A stretch of DNA of 64,000 nucleotides from a virus. Under the pieces are notes generated by a model. That model was not told the origin of the DNA and searched no databases. It saw only the letters and a program-made list of their open reading frames with translations. Where the stretch lies: IMG/VR virus record IMGVR_UViG_3300046467_002136, positions 50,038 through 114,037 of that record; one strand, 5' to 3'. This document shows, in pieces, positions 35,418-43,428 of the stretch (positions are counted from its first letter, which is position 1; the number at the start of each line of letters is the position of its first letter). The position numbers and the translations under genes are program-made.

Positions 35418-38400
35418 TGAGACAGTTCGCTATTATCAAAGACGTTAGTTCAGACAAACTTTTTGCAATTATTGTCAAAGGTGATGATTTTACTGTCTGC
35501 CACGGGGTTCATCCTGTTGGCAAACAGTGGGCTGACAGTTACAACAAGGGTTTAACCAAATCCATTTATGACGACCTTCAGCCGGGAATTTCGGTTGGGT
35601 CGTTCGCTCCGGTAACCACAACAACGCAAGCTTTGATTGATGAGGCAATCGAAGGGAAACCCGTTCGTTTTCCTGATCACTCACAGCTTACATATGTCAA
35701 GTCAGTTAACTACAGATATGACGGAGAAATCCCCCAAGTAAAAGATGCAGGGCTATCAAATCTGACAGATAAAGATTTCTTTGTTGGGGCAGACTATAAG
35801 GGAGTAGCTTTTCGTGCCGATGCTGCAAGACTTTCACTTTTGGCCAAAGCTCGTTTAGGGCATTTTGGAACTGATTCTAAAGGTTTCAATTTTACTGAAA
35901 AGGGAACAGATCAGAAAGCTCTAAACGAAGAATTGTTTCAAACTGCTCGGGGGTCCGGCAATGTCCGTCGTGCAGCTAAAGCAGTGCTTTTAGAAAAGCA
36001 TTTAAACTTAGAGGAACATCCGGGGTATCTCGGAACAAGAGAACATTCGTCACCTATCCGTACAAAAGCCAATCGTCTTGGTCGAAGAATTGGCCGAGGA
36101 GGAGGCAGAGGTAGGGGTGGCGGAGGTATTCGCAAAATTGGACGATCGATGCAAGACCCGTTCGATCCAAAGGCTTGGGATGGAGATCATGACGGGATAG
36201 TTCAGGAGGGCACCATATGGGAACGCCCTTCAATACCGGGAGTTAACACGAATCTTCCGGGCCAACGTCGCACCCGAACAAAGCCTCGCAACTACCCAGC
36301 CGATGACGCAGACGGTGTCGAATTCAGATTGCGTAATCGTCGTGAAGAAAACCGTGCCCAAAATGAAATTCTAAGTACTCCGGTTGGAGAGGTTATTGAA
36401 GAATTCCCCGAAGCAACCGAAGCTCTCAGAAACACACTTTCAGGATTCCCTGAAGGCGATGACATCTGGGAAACTCCACTAAGAGACATCACAGATAATG
36501 GAGAATACTTCGGTGAGGATGATTTAGATCGACTTCTTGATGCTGCTGTACCACGGCGTCGAGAAGGTGCCACTGACAGCTTCTATCGCGATGAACAAGG
36601 CATGCGCTCCCAAAGAGACGCACCTCCACCTCCTCCGGTTCCCGAGCGTGAAAGTGAGCGTGATTTTGGCGACCCGCCTCCTCCCCCGCCTGTACCCGAA
36701 CGACGCGATTTACCTGAACCGCCAGAGCCTGGACCCCGAGCATCCGCTCCCGCTCCAGAGCCTCCAGAGCGGAAGCCACAATTAGTTCTACCTCACGCGG
36801 GTACGAGCCATGGGCAGATGACCCCTGAACAGCGACGAGAGCAACTCGACGCTATGGAATACGAAATCCCTGCCGCCAGAGCGAAGTCACGCCAAATGCG
36901 AGAAATCGCTCAAGAACGTAATCAAGATCTGAATTTCTTTAGGGGACGAGGCGCAGACGGGAAACGCCGAAACCGGCATCGTCCTGGCAGTGAGGCAGCA
37001 GCAGAGCGTGGTGAAAAGCCCTCAGGTATGAACGAGAACGCTTGGCATCGCAATGAAACAGAATGGCTTCAAAGACAGATCGACAGTGCCAACGAAGGCG
37101 TGTACTTTTGGGACCAAACAGATTACCAATGGTCCTTACAGCAGCAGAGTCTGCGAGAGTTTAATGCCCGTGGTGAAATGGCAGCCCCCCGGGGTATGCG
37201 TTCTGAACGATATGACATCACACAAGATGAAGCTGGCAAATGGCGTGTGATGGATACGGGCAACAGAAACATGCGGCTTCCCGAAGAATATGACAACCGC
37301 GAGGACGCTTTAAGAGAAGCGATACGAAGAGATAACCCCCGTGGTGGCATGCGATCTACGCGACCGCTTACGCCCGAGGAACGTGCTGACCACGAAGAAC
37401 GATTCGGCCCGGGAACACGAGATGGTACGCGACCGCTTACGCCCGAGGAACGTGCTGACCACGAAGAACGATTCGGCCCGGGAACACGAGATGGTACGCG
37501 ACCGCTTACGCCCGAGGAACGTGCTGACCACGAAGAACGATTCGGCATGCGTTCCTCAATTGAAGTTGGATCTGGACGCCCTAGTGGAGAACGGATCGCC
37601 AGGGCGCGGGAAGAAGTCGCCTTGTCAGCTGGACCCCAGCGGACCAGTGATGGCCGTCTGTATGACGAACGAACTCACGGAGAACTAGTAGATGCCTTCA
37701 CAGGTGCAGGATTGTCTATCTCTGAAGCAGAAGCAGAAGCAGATCGGAGAATGCAACATCGATTTGGTGACAGGTGGCTGCAACACCCCTTAAACCGTGA
37801 TCGCATATCTGGTCGAGGCGGCATGCGCTCGGAAAGCGGAGGCGAATCTCAACAAGATCGAATCGATCGCCGAGAACGAGGCGAGTTCGACGAAATGACC
37901 CGAGTCGGGCGAGCCGCCAGAGAAACTCATGAAGAGCCAGACGGTTCAGTTTATGAATTCCGTCCTACTCTTCACGACAAACCTGAACGGGGTGGCAATT
38001 GGATTGACATTACAGACCCCGGCCAAAGATCTGAAATGGCTAGGCGTGCTACGCAAAGGCGTCAACACGAAGCCCAAACGGGCACGAGCATGGGGCGGTT
38101 AGCGCGACCGGGTGCTGGCAGTGAATGGGATCGAACTACGAGAGGTGGAATGCGCTCTAGGACGCGTGATGCTTCAGTAGATCGTGCCTCTCAATTGCAA
38201 GGCATGCGCTCAGGCGGCAGACGACGCCGAGGCCAAGCTCAACCTGGACTTGATCGTCACTCAGACATTGACGGTCAGATTTGGGAAACTCTTACCGACG
38301 CTGAAAGAGCACATGTCGGAACGGCGATTGATACAGAAATGCGTAGACGCATGCACGGACTCGCATGGAACGACATGGACGGCATAGATCCTCGCAAGCC

Positions 38401-40147
38401 AAAACAAAAAAAGCGTTCAGAGATGACCCCCGAAGAAGAAATGGAAGCAACCTTCCACGTCAACCCCCTCGGAGGGATCGTAAAACAGTATTTCGATCAA
38501 GAAATCAGGCCAGGCTTTAAAAAAGACTATGACGGTGACGAACTTGCCCAAAAACTTAGGGACTATGTTTTCACCGACACCGACATCGACACCATCGAAG
38601 CCGCGATAGAAAGTCAAATCGAAGCGACTGGTGACGCAACTGACAAAGCTGCCGACCAGCTGAAAGATCAGTTAAGGGAAATTCGGATCTACCGAAACAT
38701 GGTCGAACAAAGCAATAACGGCAAAGACTCTGACGCCTTCCAATTCCTTGAGCATCTTACGCCAACACAGCGCGCCCGAATCTATAACCGTGCAAACGGT
38801 GCTGACAAGGATCGTCTGAAAACAAGTAAAGCTTCTTGGGGTCTCAGTAAGGGCAATCGCATCAATTCAACTATCGGCAGCACGTTCACTGAACGCCAGA
38901 CCGCCATTGACTCCGTTAAGCCCGGTGTGAGGCGTCGTGCAGGAGAGTTCTCCCGGTCGATGGCACAACGCATTTGGGCTCCAAACCCGAACAGTGCTTA
39001 TCGTCGTGCGCTTAGAAAGGCTCGACGCGGAGGGGCAGGAAGTTCTCTTCCCGGTTTCCGTCGTGAAGAGGATAAAAGATCAATAGTTGCCCGCCGTGTC
39101 GCTCAACTGCGACGCAAGTTGCGGGTCGTTAAGGGTCGTAAAGGTATTCAAGGCGCAATCAATGCTTCTGAAAAGAAACAAATCAAGAAAGCAGTCGATT
39201 TCGACGCAGACGGCAAGTTGGTTACAAGCGACGAAGGTATCGCACGTCTCGGCAAAGCCTCCAGAGCACTACTCGGCGACAAGTCGCTCCTGAAAGATGT
39301 CAGGATGAAGGGTCGTGGCGGTAAGGGCACGGACGGAGCTAGCGAAGATGAGGTCGAGAAGATACTCAATCAGAACCCAGAAATGGCTGTCATTTGGGAC
39401 GCTATGGGCATGAATGATTTGCCGGTTGTTGTAGACGATGACAACTTCGAAGCCCTGATTGATGCTGGCCATCCCGTTATAGGTCGAGGACACGGAAGCG
39501 CTAGCAATGCGACCGATTATCTTGATGACGAATTACGTTTCCTCCCCGGAGGAGGCGGTGAAGCATCAGGCAAGGGTGAGTATTGGTCAACCGGCCAAGG
39601 CAGTTGGGGTAGTTGGCAAACTACAGAAGGAGGCAACACAGCTGCTGTTCTTACACCCAATGTTCGTCGCATGGACGGAGACACTTTAGACGCCGAATCT
39701 ACCGCTAATAGATCCGTTAGTCAGGCATTCGAGCTTGTGCGAGCAACCTATCCCGGAGATGAATTAGAAAAAGCAGACATTGCCGAAGTCGTCTCCAAGA
39801 TGGATGCTGAAATAGCAAAAATAACAGATCTTGCCGAAGGTGCCCCTATTTGGGAAACCGAAGTTGGTCAACTCTGGACACACTTGTTGGATTCGATCCG
39901 CACCAGCGGCAACCCCGACTCTTTGAATGCCATGTTGCTGCTTAACAAAATTAATAACACCAGAGGCGGCAGAAACCTTATTGCCCCCATCTTGGGTTAT
40001 GACACAATCCAGTCGGGTAGCGTAGAGTTGGTGATGAACCGCAGTGCCGTCATCACCCTAGGCAGAACCCTTGGTTCTTCAGGATTGAGTCAATTCTTTA
40101 AGCAAGCATCAGATGTACGCAGCGAAGGCAGAAGGGCTAGAGCATGA
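35417..40147 (+). CDS. Giant GMRS-repeat protein with DGDHDG motif, tandem repeats and ART-like C-terminus
   Basis: 1576 residues. An N-terminal alpha/beta domain of about 190 residues (FAIIKDVSSDKLFAIIVKGD) leads to a Gly/Arg patch and FDPKAWDGDHDGIVQEG near 248. Then comes a Pro-rich region (APPPPPVPERESERD), a 23-residue unit TRPLTPEERADHEERFGPGT repeated almost three times, and one copy of the ETHEEPDGSV module (about 823-914). GMRS occurs seven times between about 395 and 929. The C-terminal part contains VVVDDDNFEALIDAG then GRGHGSASNATDYL (about 1356) and GKGEYWST, an order like ADP-ribosyltransferase folds (R...S...G-x-G-x-Y). Delivery with the DNA is hypothesised, not shown. Confidence 0.8.
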   Translation: MRQFAIIKDVSSDKLFAIIVKGDDFTVCHGVHPVGKQWADSYNKGLTKSIYDDLQPGISVGSFAPVTTTTQALIDEAIEGKPVRFPDHSQLTYVKSVNYRYDGEIPQVKDAGLSNLTDKDFFVGADYKGVAFRADAARLSLLAKARLGHFGTDSKGFNFTEKGTDQKALNEELFQTARGSGNVRRAAKAVLLEKHLNLEEHPGYLGTREHSSPIRTKANRLGRRIGRGGGRGRGGGGIRKIGRSMQDPFDPKAWDGDHDGIVQEGTIWERPSIPGVNTNLPGQRRTRTKPRNYPADDADGVEFRLRNRREENRAQNEILSTPVGEVIEEFPEATEALRNTLSGFPEGDDIWETPLRDITDNGEYFGEDDLDRLLDAAVPRRREGATDSFYRDEQGMRSQRDAPPPPPVPERESERDFGDPPPPPPVPERRDLPEPPEPGPRASAPAPEPPERKPQLVLPHAGTSHGQMTPEQRREQLDAMEYEIPAARAKSRQMREIAQERNQDLNFFRGRGADGKRRNRHRPGSEAAAERGEKPSGMNENAWHRNETEWLQRQIDSANEGVYFWDQTDYQWSLQQQSLREFNARGEMAAPRGMRSERYDITQDEAGKWRVMDTGNRNMRLPEEYDNREDALREAIRRDNPRGGMRSTRPLTPEERADHEERFGPGTRDGTRPLTPEERADHEERFGPGTRDGTRPLTPEERADHEERFGMRSSIEVGSGRPSGERIARAREEVALSAGPQRTSDGRLYDERTHGELVDAFTGAGLSISEAEAEADRRMQHRFGDRWLQHPLNRDRISGRGGMRSESGGESQQDRIDRRERGEFDEMTRVGRAARETHEEPDGSVYEFRPTLHDKPERGGNWIDITDPGQRSEMARRATQRRQHEAQTGTSMGRLARPGAGSEWDRTTRGGMRSRTRDASVDRASQLQGMRSGGRRRRGQAQPGLDRHSDIDGQIWETLTDAERAHVGTAIDTEMRRRMHGLAWNDMDGIDPRKPKQKKRSEMTPEEEMEATFHVNPLGGIVKQYFDQEIRPGFKKDYDGDELAQKLRDYVFTDTDIDTIEAAIESQIEATGDATDKAADQLKDQLREIRIYRNMVEQSNNGKDSDAFQFLEHLTPTQRARIYNRANGADKDRLKTSKASWGLSKGNRINSTIGSTFTERQTAIDSVKPGVRRRAGEFSRSMAQRIWAPNPNSAYRRALRKARRGGAGSSLPGFRREEDKRSIVARRVAQLRRKLRVVKGRKGIQGAINASEKKQIKKAVDFDADGKLVTSDEGIARLGKASRALLGDKSLLKDVRMKGRGGKGTDGASEDEVEKILNQNPEMAVIWDAMGMNDLPVVVDDDNFEALIDAGHPVIGRGHGSASNATDYLDDELRFLPGGGGEASGKGEYWSTGQGSWGSWQTTEGGNTAAVLTPNVRRMDGDTLDAESTANRSVSQAFELVRATYPGDELEKADIAEVVSKMDAEIAKITDLAEGAPIWETEVGQLWTHLLDSIRTSGNPDSLNAMLLLNKINNTRGGRNLIAPILGYDTIQSGSVELVMNRSAVITLGRTLGSSGLSQFFKQASDVRSEGRRARA
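37357..37546 (+). repeat. 69-bp perfect tandem repeat (about 2.75 copies) inside the 1576-aa gene
   Basis: Units start at 37357, 37426 and 37495 and look identical base for base; the third breaks off after TTCGGC. The period of 69 bp keeps frame and encodes 23 residues (PLTPEERADHEERFG plus linker). Identity at synonymous positions points to very recent duplication by slippage or recombination. Confidence 0.9.
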
Positions 40148-40458
40148 TTACTCCAGAAAATCATAAGGAATATCACATAATGCTCTCAACGCTTCTGCGG
40201 TACCCCCCGTTCTCCACTGAAGACGACGAAAACGGCGACGAATTGGATTACATCGCTGGTAAAGAACTAATGGCCTACCACGACGAGGTTATCGCGCCAG
40301 CATCCAAAGGCGGAAACCTAGATTGGGAATTAGAGGGTGAACCCTTCGAAGAGTTCAGAGAAAAATGGAAAGACGAACTTGAAGAGGCTGAACTTTACCA
40401 ATCCAGACATGGTGACGATTTCGCTGCCGCCGCAAAAGCTGCCAGCGGCGATGAATAA
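40144..40458 (+). CDS. Small acidic hypothetical protein
   Basis: 104 residues, strongly acidic (DDENGDELDYIAGKELMAYHD, EKWKDELEEAELYQ), helical, ATG overlapping the stop of the preceding giant gene. No motif recognised. An acidic small protein between two basic giant proteins could act as an assembly partner; this is position-based inference. Confidence 0.65.
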   Translation: MITPENHKEYHIMLSTLLRYPPFSTEDDENGDELDYIAGKELMAYHDEVIAPASKGGNLDWELEGEPFEEFREKWKDELEEAELYQSRHGDDFAAAAKAASGDE

Positions 40459-40460
40459 CG

Positions 40461-43205
40461 ATGCCCGAGGCGCGCACGGACTCCGAAACTGCCAAGAAAG
40501 CACAGGCTCTAAGAGAGGCTGCTGAACTCGGCTGTACTGGTGCGCACCGTCATCCCGATGGAACATGGATGGCGTGCAGCACAATGCAAGAATATGAGCG
40601 TCTCACCAATGGCGAAAAAGAAAAAAGCTCTTTAGATCTCATTGAGGAAACCCAGAAGATCCGTTCCCAAAAGGGTCGCAAGCGCAAGAAGAAAACTAAG
40701 CGCCAATGGGACAAGTTAAGGGAGCGAGGTGTCACTGGAATTGACACTCTGTCTGGTGGTGGACTCGTATCCGGTAAGGGTATGACTTTTCGACCCGTAG
40801 ACGGTGACACAGACGTTTTCGACAACATCAACCAAGCGCGTCGTAGAGCACGCCAATTGGGATGTATCGGTGTATCTAGACGTACTTCCCGTAGTGGACG
40901 TAGGGTTTGGACCCCGTGCACCAACATGACGGACTATGCGCGCGCCACTGGTAGTACGGCTCTTGGAAGGCGCTACCAGCAAAGACTGGAACGTCAACGA
41001 ATACGAAATATTGTTCGTGAAGAGCTATCTAAAATGAAACGACGTAAAAAGCGTTTATTTGAAGAAGTGTACGAAGCCAAAGGTATCGGTCGCCGTATCG
41101 GACGTGCTGCACGGTTTGACCCGAAGGCTTGGGATGGCGATCATGACATGATTGTCCAAGAGGGCACCCCATTTGAACGTCCTGCCATTCCTGGAATTAA
41201 TACCAATCTTCCGGGGAGAAAAAAAAGAGGTATGCGCTCTGTTTGGGATGGGAAACCCGGCACAGTTCAACGCCCAGAACCTAAAGCAAAACCAAAACCC
41301 GTAACCGACGAAGTCAGAATGGCGTCTCTCGGTAAGGAAATTGACAAGTTGCGGATAGGGAAACTTAACCCTCTGCTTCAAGAACTCAAAAAAGCCCAAA
41401 AAGAAGGCGACCACGCGGGAGTTCTTCGCATCAGAAACTTGATGGCGCCACTTCAACAAGAAGAATCACGTCTTCGTGAAGAACTCGGCACCGCCATGGG
41501 TAAAAGCAGATCGGATCTATCGTTAGGAGCTTCTGCAAATGGTGGCGTGCGTTCCCGCCGTCAAATCGATCATATGCTTCAGACTCCGCAGCAAAATATT
41601 GCCGATATGGAAGCTGACATAGATGAGTATTTCGCCTTTTTGGATGAACATAGTCGAATTGATTTTCAGAGACATTCCATCTATCGACCTGGCGATAAAC
41701 GTATTCGGAAAATAGGAGAACCGTCAACAGACCAATATTCGAGTGGAGAAGAGTATGGAGCTTTACCTGAGATAGACCAAGACATTATCGAAGAGCATGA
41801 CGATCTTTGGGGAAAGGTCGAGTGGTGGGCGAACTTTATTGAACAGTCAAGGATTGAACGCAACGACTTGACAACCGAACTTAGAGAAAAAGAAGACGCG
41901 TTAGATAGCGCAACGGAAAGCGCTCATAGGCCATATCACGCAGATACTAGAGATTTCTTAAAAGCCATCGACGGTGACGAAGATAGAGACACCTTTATTG
42001 AGCGCACATACGGCCCCTTCGAAACCAACCAGAGAGATCTGGAATACGGTGGCAGTAGTGAACCTGAGTGGCGTGAAGATCAATGGGGAAGGGATACCTT
42101 CAACCAGTACACCGACTACTGGGATGATTTGATTCGGATACGAGAAGAAACTTCATATATACAATATGAAATAAACTCGATTCAGGATCAGATTGATAAA
42201 TACCATGGGAACGGTACTGAATTCGCCAGAGACGATTATCGTAAAGCTCTAGAAGCCAAGCTGTCTAAAAAGACCAGCTCAGAAGTGATCAAGGGTGAGC
42301 TCGCTGAAGGGCGAATTGCTCTTGATCCTACTCAGGGTTTGCGTTCGCGTAGAGATCGTTTAAGCCCTAGTGAAAAAGAGTGGCTTAAGATGCTTCAAGA
42401 TAATCCTGGTCTTTGGGCTGAAGCCCCAGCAAGCGTGCGAGCGATTGCTTCAGACAAGATGAAACGTGAAGCACTCCAAATACGCAACGATTTTTCAGGT
42501 GGGATGCGAAGCGGACGCTTTGGTAGCGGCGGAAAAGCAATGGGCCAGCGAATACTTGCCAAGGTCAAGCCAGAACACAGAAACAAGGAAGATAGAACCC
42601 TTTACTTCATTGGCGGCACAACGGGTTCCGGTAAATCCACTTTAGTAAAAAATGGCTCCTTCGGCGTTCCGAACGATACTGAAGCTGCCCACATAGATCC
42701 GGATTTCATCAAAACGGGCTTAGAGGGCTGGGACCCCAAAAACGCCACCGCGTTTCACGGAGCATCCGTTACAGCAACTCGCGGCGTTCTAGATAGTGCT
42801 GCCAACGCCAAGATGGACGTTGTTGTACAAGGCACAGGGAAACGAGCCGAACACCTCCATACTGCCAGATCGCGCGGCTATTCGACTGTTGGGCATTTTG
42901 TTTATGTCCCCGGCAACGAGGCGAATAAAAGAATTGCTCAACGAACAGCGGCTGGTGGGCCTGACATCCCAACCGGTTTTGGTACCCAAATCGCTGGAGA
43001 ACTAAAAGGCCATGTAAGCAGACAAATAACACAAGGCTTATATGACGAGTTCTTCTTATGGGACAATACGGGAGATACACCAAGATTGATAGCATTCAGA
43101 AATAGGGATGGGCATTTCGAAATCAATAGCAGAACTGAGTTCGATGCTTTCTTTAGTGAGACCGGCGCAAAGTATGTAGAAAGGTATTGGAAAGATAACC
43201 AATGA
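40461..43205 (+). CDS. Multidomain protein ending in a zeta-toxin-type kinase
   Basis: 914 residues. Two related units at the N-terminus (AAELGCTGAHRHPDGTWMAC near 23 and RQLGCIGVSRRTSRSGRRVW near 131, each with C-x-x-M-x-x-Y) suggest internal duplication. FDPKAWDGDHDMIVQEG follows near 219. GMRS is near 257 and 680, GVRS near 362 and GLRS near 626. The last 210 residues are a P-loop kinase of the zeta-toxin family: FIGGTTGSGKSTLVKNG (Walker A, 718-727), AHIDPDFIKTGLEGW, VVVQGTGKRAEHL and a final FFLWDNTGDTPRLIAF. Zeta toxins phosphorylate UDP-N-acetylglucosamine and block wall synthesis; whether this one keeps that substrate is unknown. No epsilon antitoxin-like gene is adjacent. Confidence 0.85.
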   Translation: MPEARTDSETAKKAQALREAAELGCTGAHRHPDGTWMACSTMQEYERLTNGEKEKSSLDLIEETQKIRSQKGRKRKKKTKRQWDKLRERGVTGIDTLSGGGLVSGKGMTFRPVDGDTDVFDNINQARRRARQLGCIGVSRRTSRSGRRVWTPCTNMTDYARATGSTALGRRYQQRLERQRIRNIVREELSKMKRRKKRLFEEVYEAKGIGRRIGRAARFDPKAWDGDHDMIVQEGTPFERPAIPGINTNLPGRKKRGMRSVWDGKPGTVQRPEPKAKPKPVTDEVRMASLGKEIDKLRIGKLNPLLQELKKAQKEGDHAGVLRIRNLMAPLQQEESRLREELGTAMGKSRSDLSLGASANGGVRSRRQIDHMLQTPQQNIADMEADIDEYFAFLDEHSRIDFQRHSIYRPGDKRIRKIGEPSTDQYSSGEEYGALPEIDQDIIEEHDDLWGKVEWWANFIEQSRIERNDLTTELREKEDALDSATESAHRPYHADTRDFLKAIDGDEDRDTFIERTYGPFETNQRDLEYGGSSEPEWREDQWGRDTFNQYTDYWDDLIRIREETSYIQYEINSIQDQIDKYHGNGTEFARDDYRKALEAKLSKKTSSEVIKGELAEGRIALDPTQGLRSRRDRLSPSEKEWLKMLQDNPGLWAEAPASVRAIASDKMKREALQIRNDFSGGMRSGRFGSGGKAMGQRILAKVKPEHRNKEDRTLYFIGGTTGSGKSTLVKNGSFGVPNDTEAAHIDPDFIKTGLEGWDPKNATAFHGASVTATRGVLDSAANAKMDVVVQGTGKRAEHLHTARSRGYSTVGHFVYVPGNEANKRIAQRTAAGGPDIPTGFGTQIAGELKGHVSRQITQGLYDEFFLWDNTGDTPRLIAFRNRDGHFEINSRTEFDAFFSETGAKYVERYWKDNQ

Positions 43206-43276
43206 GAATTGCTTCACTTATTTGCGCTTCGTCATTCGCGATAGCTGTCTATTGGCATTACTGGTTTAAAAAATAA
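43202..43276 (+). CDS. Possible 24-residue membrane peptide
   Basis: An ATG overlapping the TGA of the zeta-kinase gene opens a 24-codon frame, MRIASLICASSFAIAVYWHY, ending WFKK. The hydrophobic core and basic end fit a single-span membrane peptide. The stop lies inside the following hairpin. Coding is plausible because of the ATGA overlap but cannot be proved by composition at this length. Confidence 0.35.
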   Translation: MRIASLICASSFAIAVYWHYWFKK

Positions 43277-43281
43277 ACCAG
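43261..43281 (+). terminator. Hairpin closing the giant-protein operon
   Basis: CTGGTTTA (43261-43268), a loop of five A and TAAACCAG (43274-43281) form a perfect 8-bp inverted repeat after the last gene before the capsid promoter. It lacks a U-run on the plus strand, so it is a candidate terminator or RNA-stability element rather than a certain one. Confidence 0.45.
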
Positions 43282-43299
43282 AAATAAACACCTGAATAT

Positions 43300-43346
43300 T
43301 TGACAGTCTTCCCCTACTGATACCACTATCACTAGTATGCTATAAC
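43300..43346 (+). promoter_or_regulatory. Candidate capsid-gene promoter(s)
   Basis: TTGACA (43300-43305) is followed 18 bp later by CACTAT, and a separate extended -10, TGCTATAAC, ends at 43346. Either could start a leader of 80-100 nt to the capsid gene, whose GAGGAGGG ribosome-binding site (43417-43424) is the strongest in the window. A dedicated promoter fits the high demand for capsid protein. Confidence 0.5.
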
Positions 43347-43428
43347 GTGTACCGGCTCGGGTGCTTACCTTGGGATCGGACGAACAATTAACAACCCACG
43401 TCCAATAACAAATCCCGAGGAGGGAAAT

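Noticed and set aside
37123-37548. Minus-strand frame made of 23-residue repeats (PNRSSWSARSSGVSGR)
   Set aside because: It is the mirror of the plus-strand tandem repeat and has no independent support.
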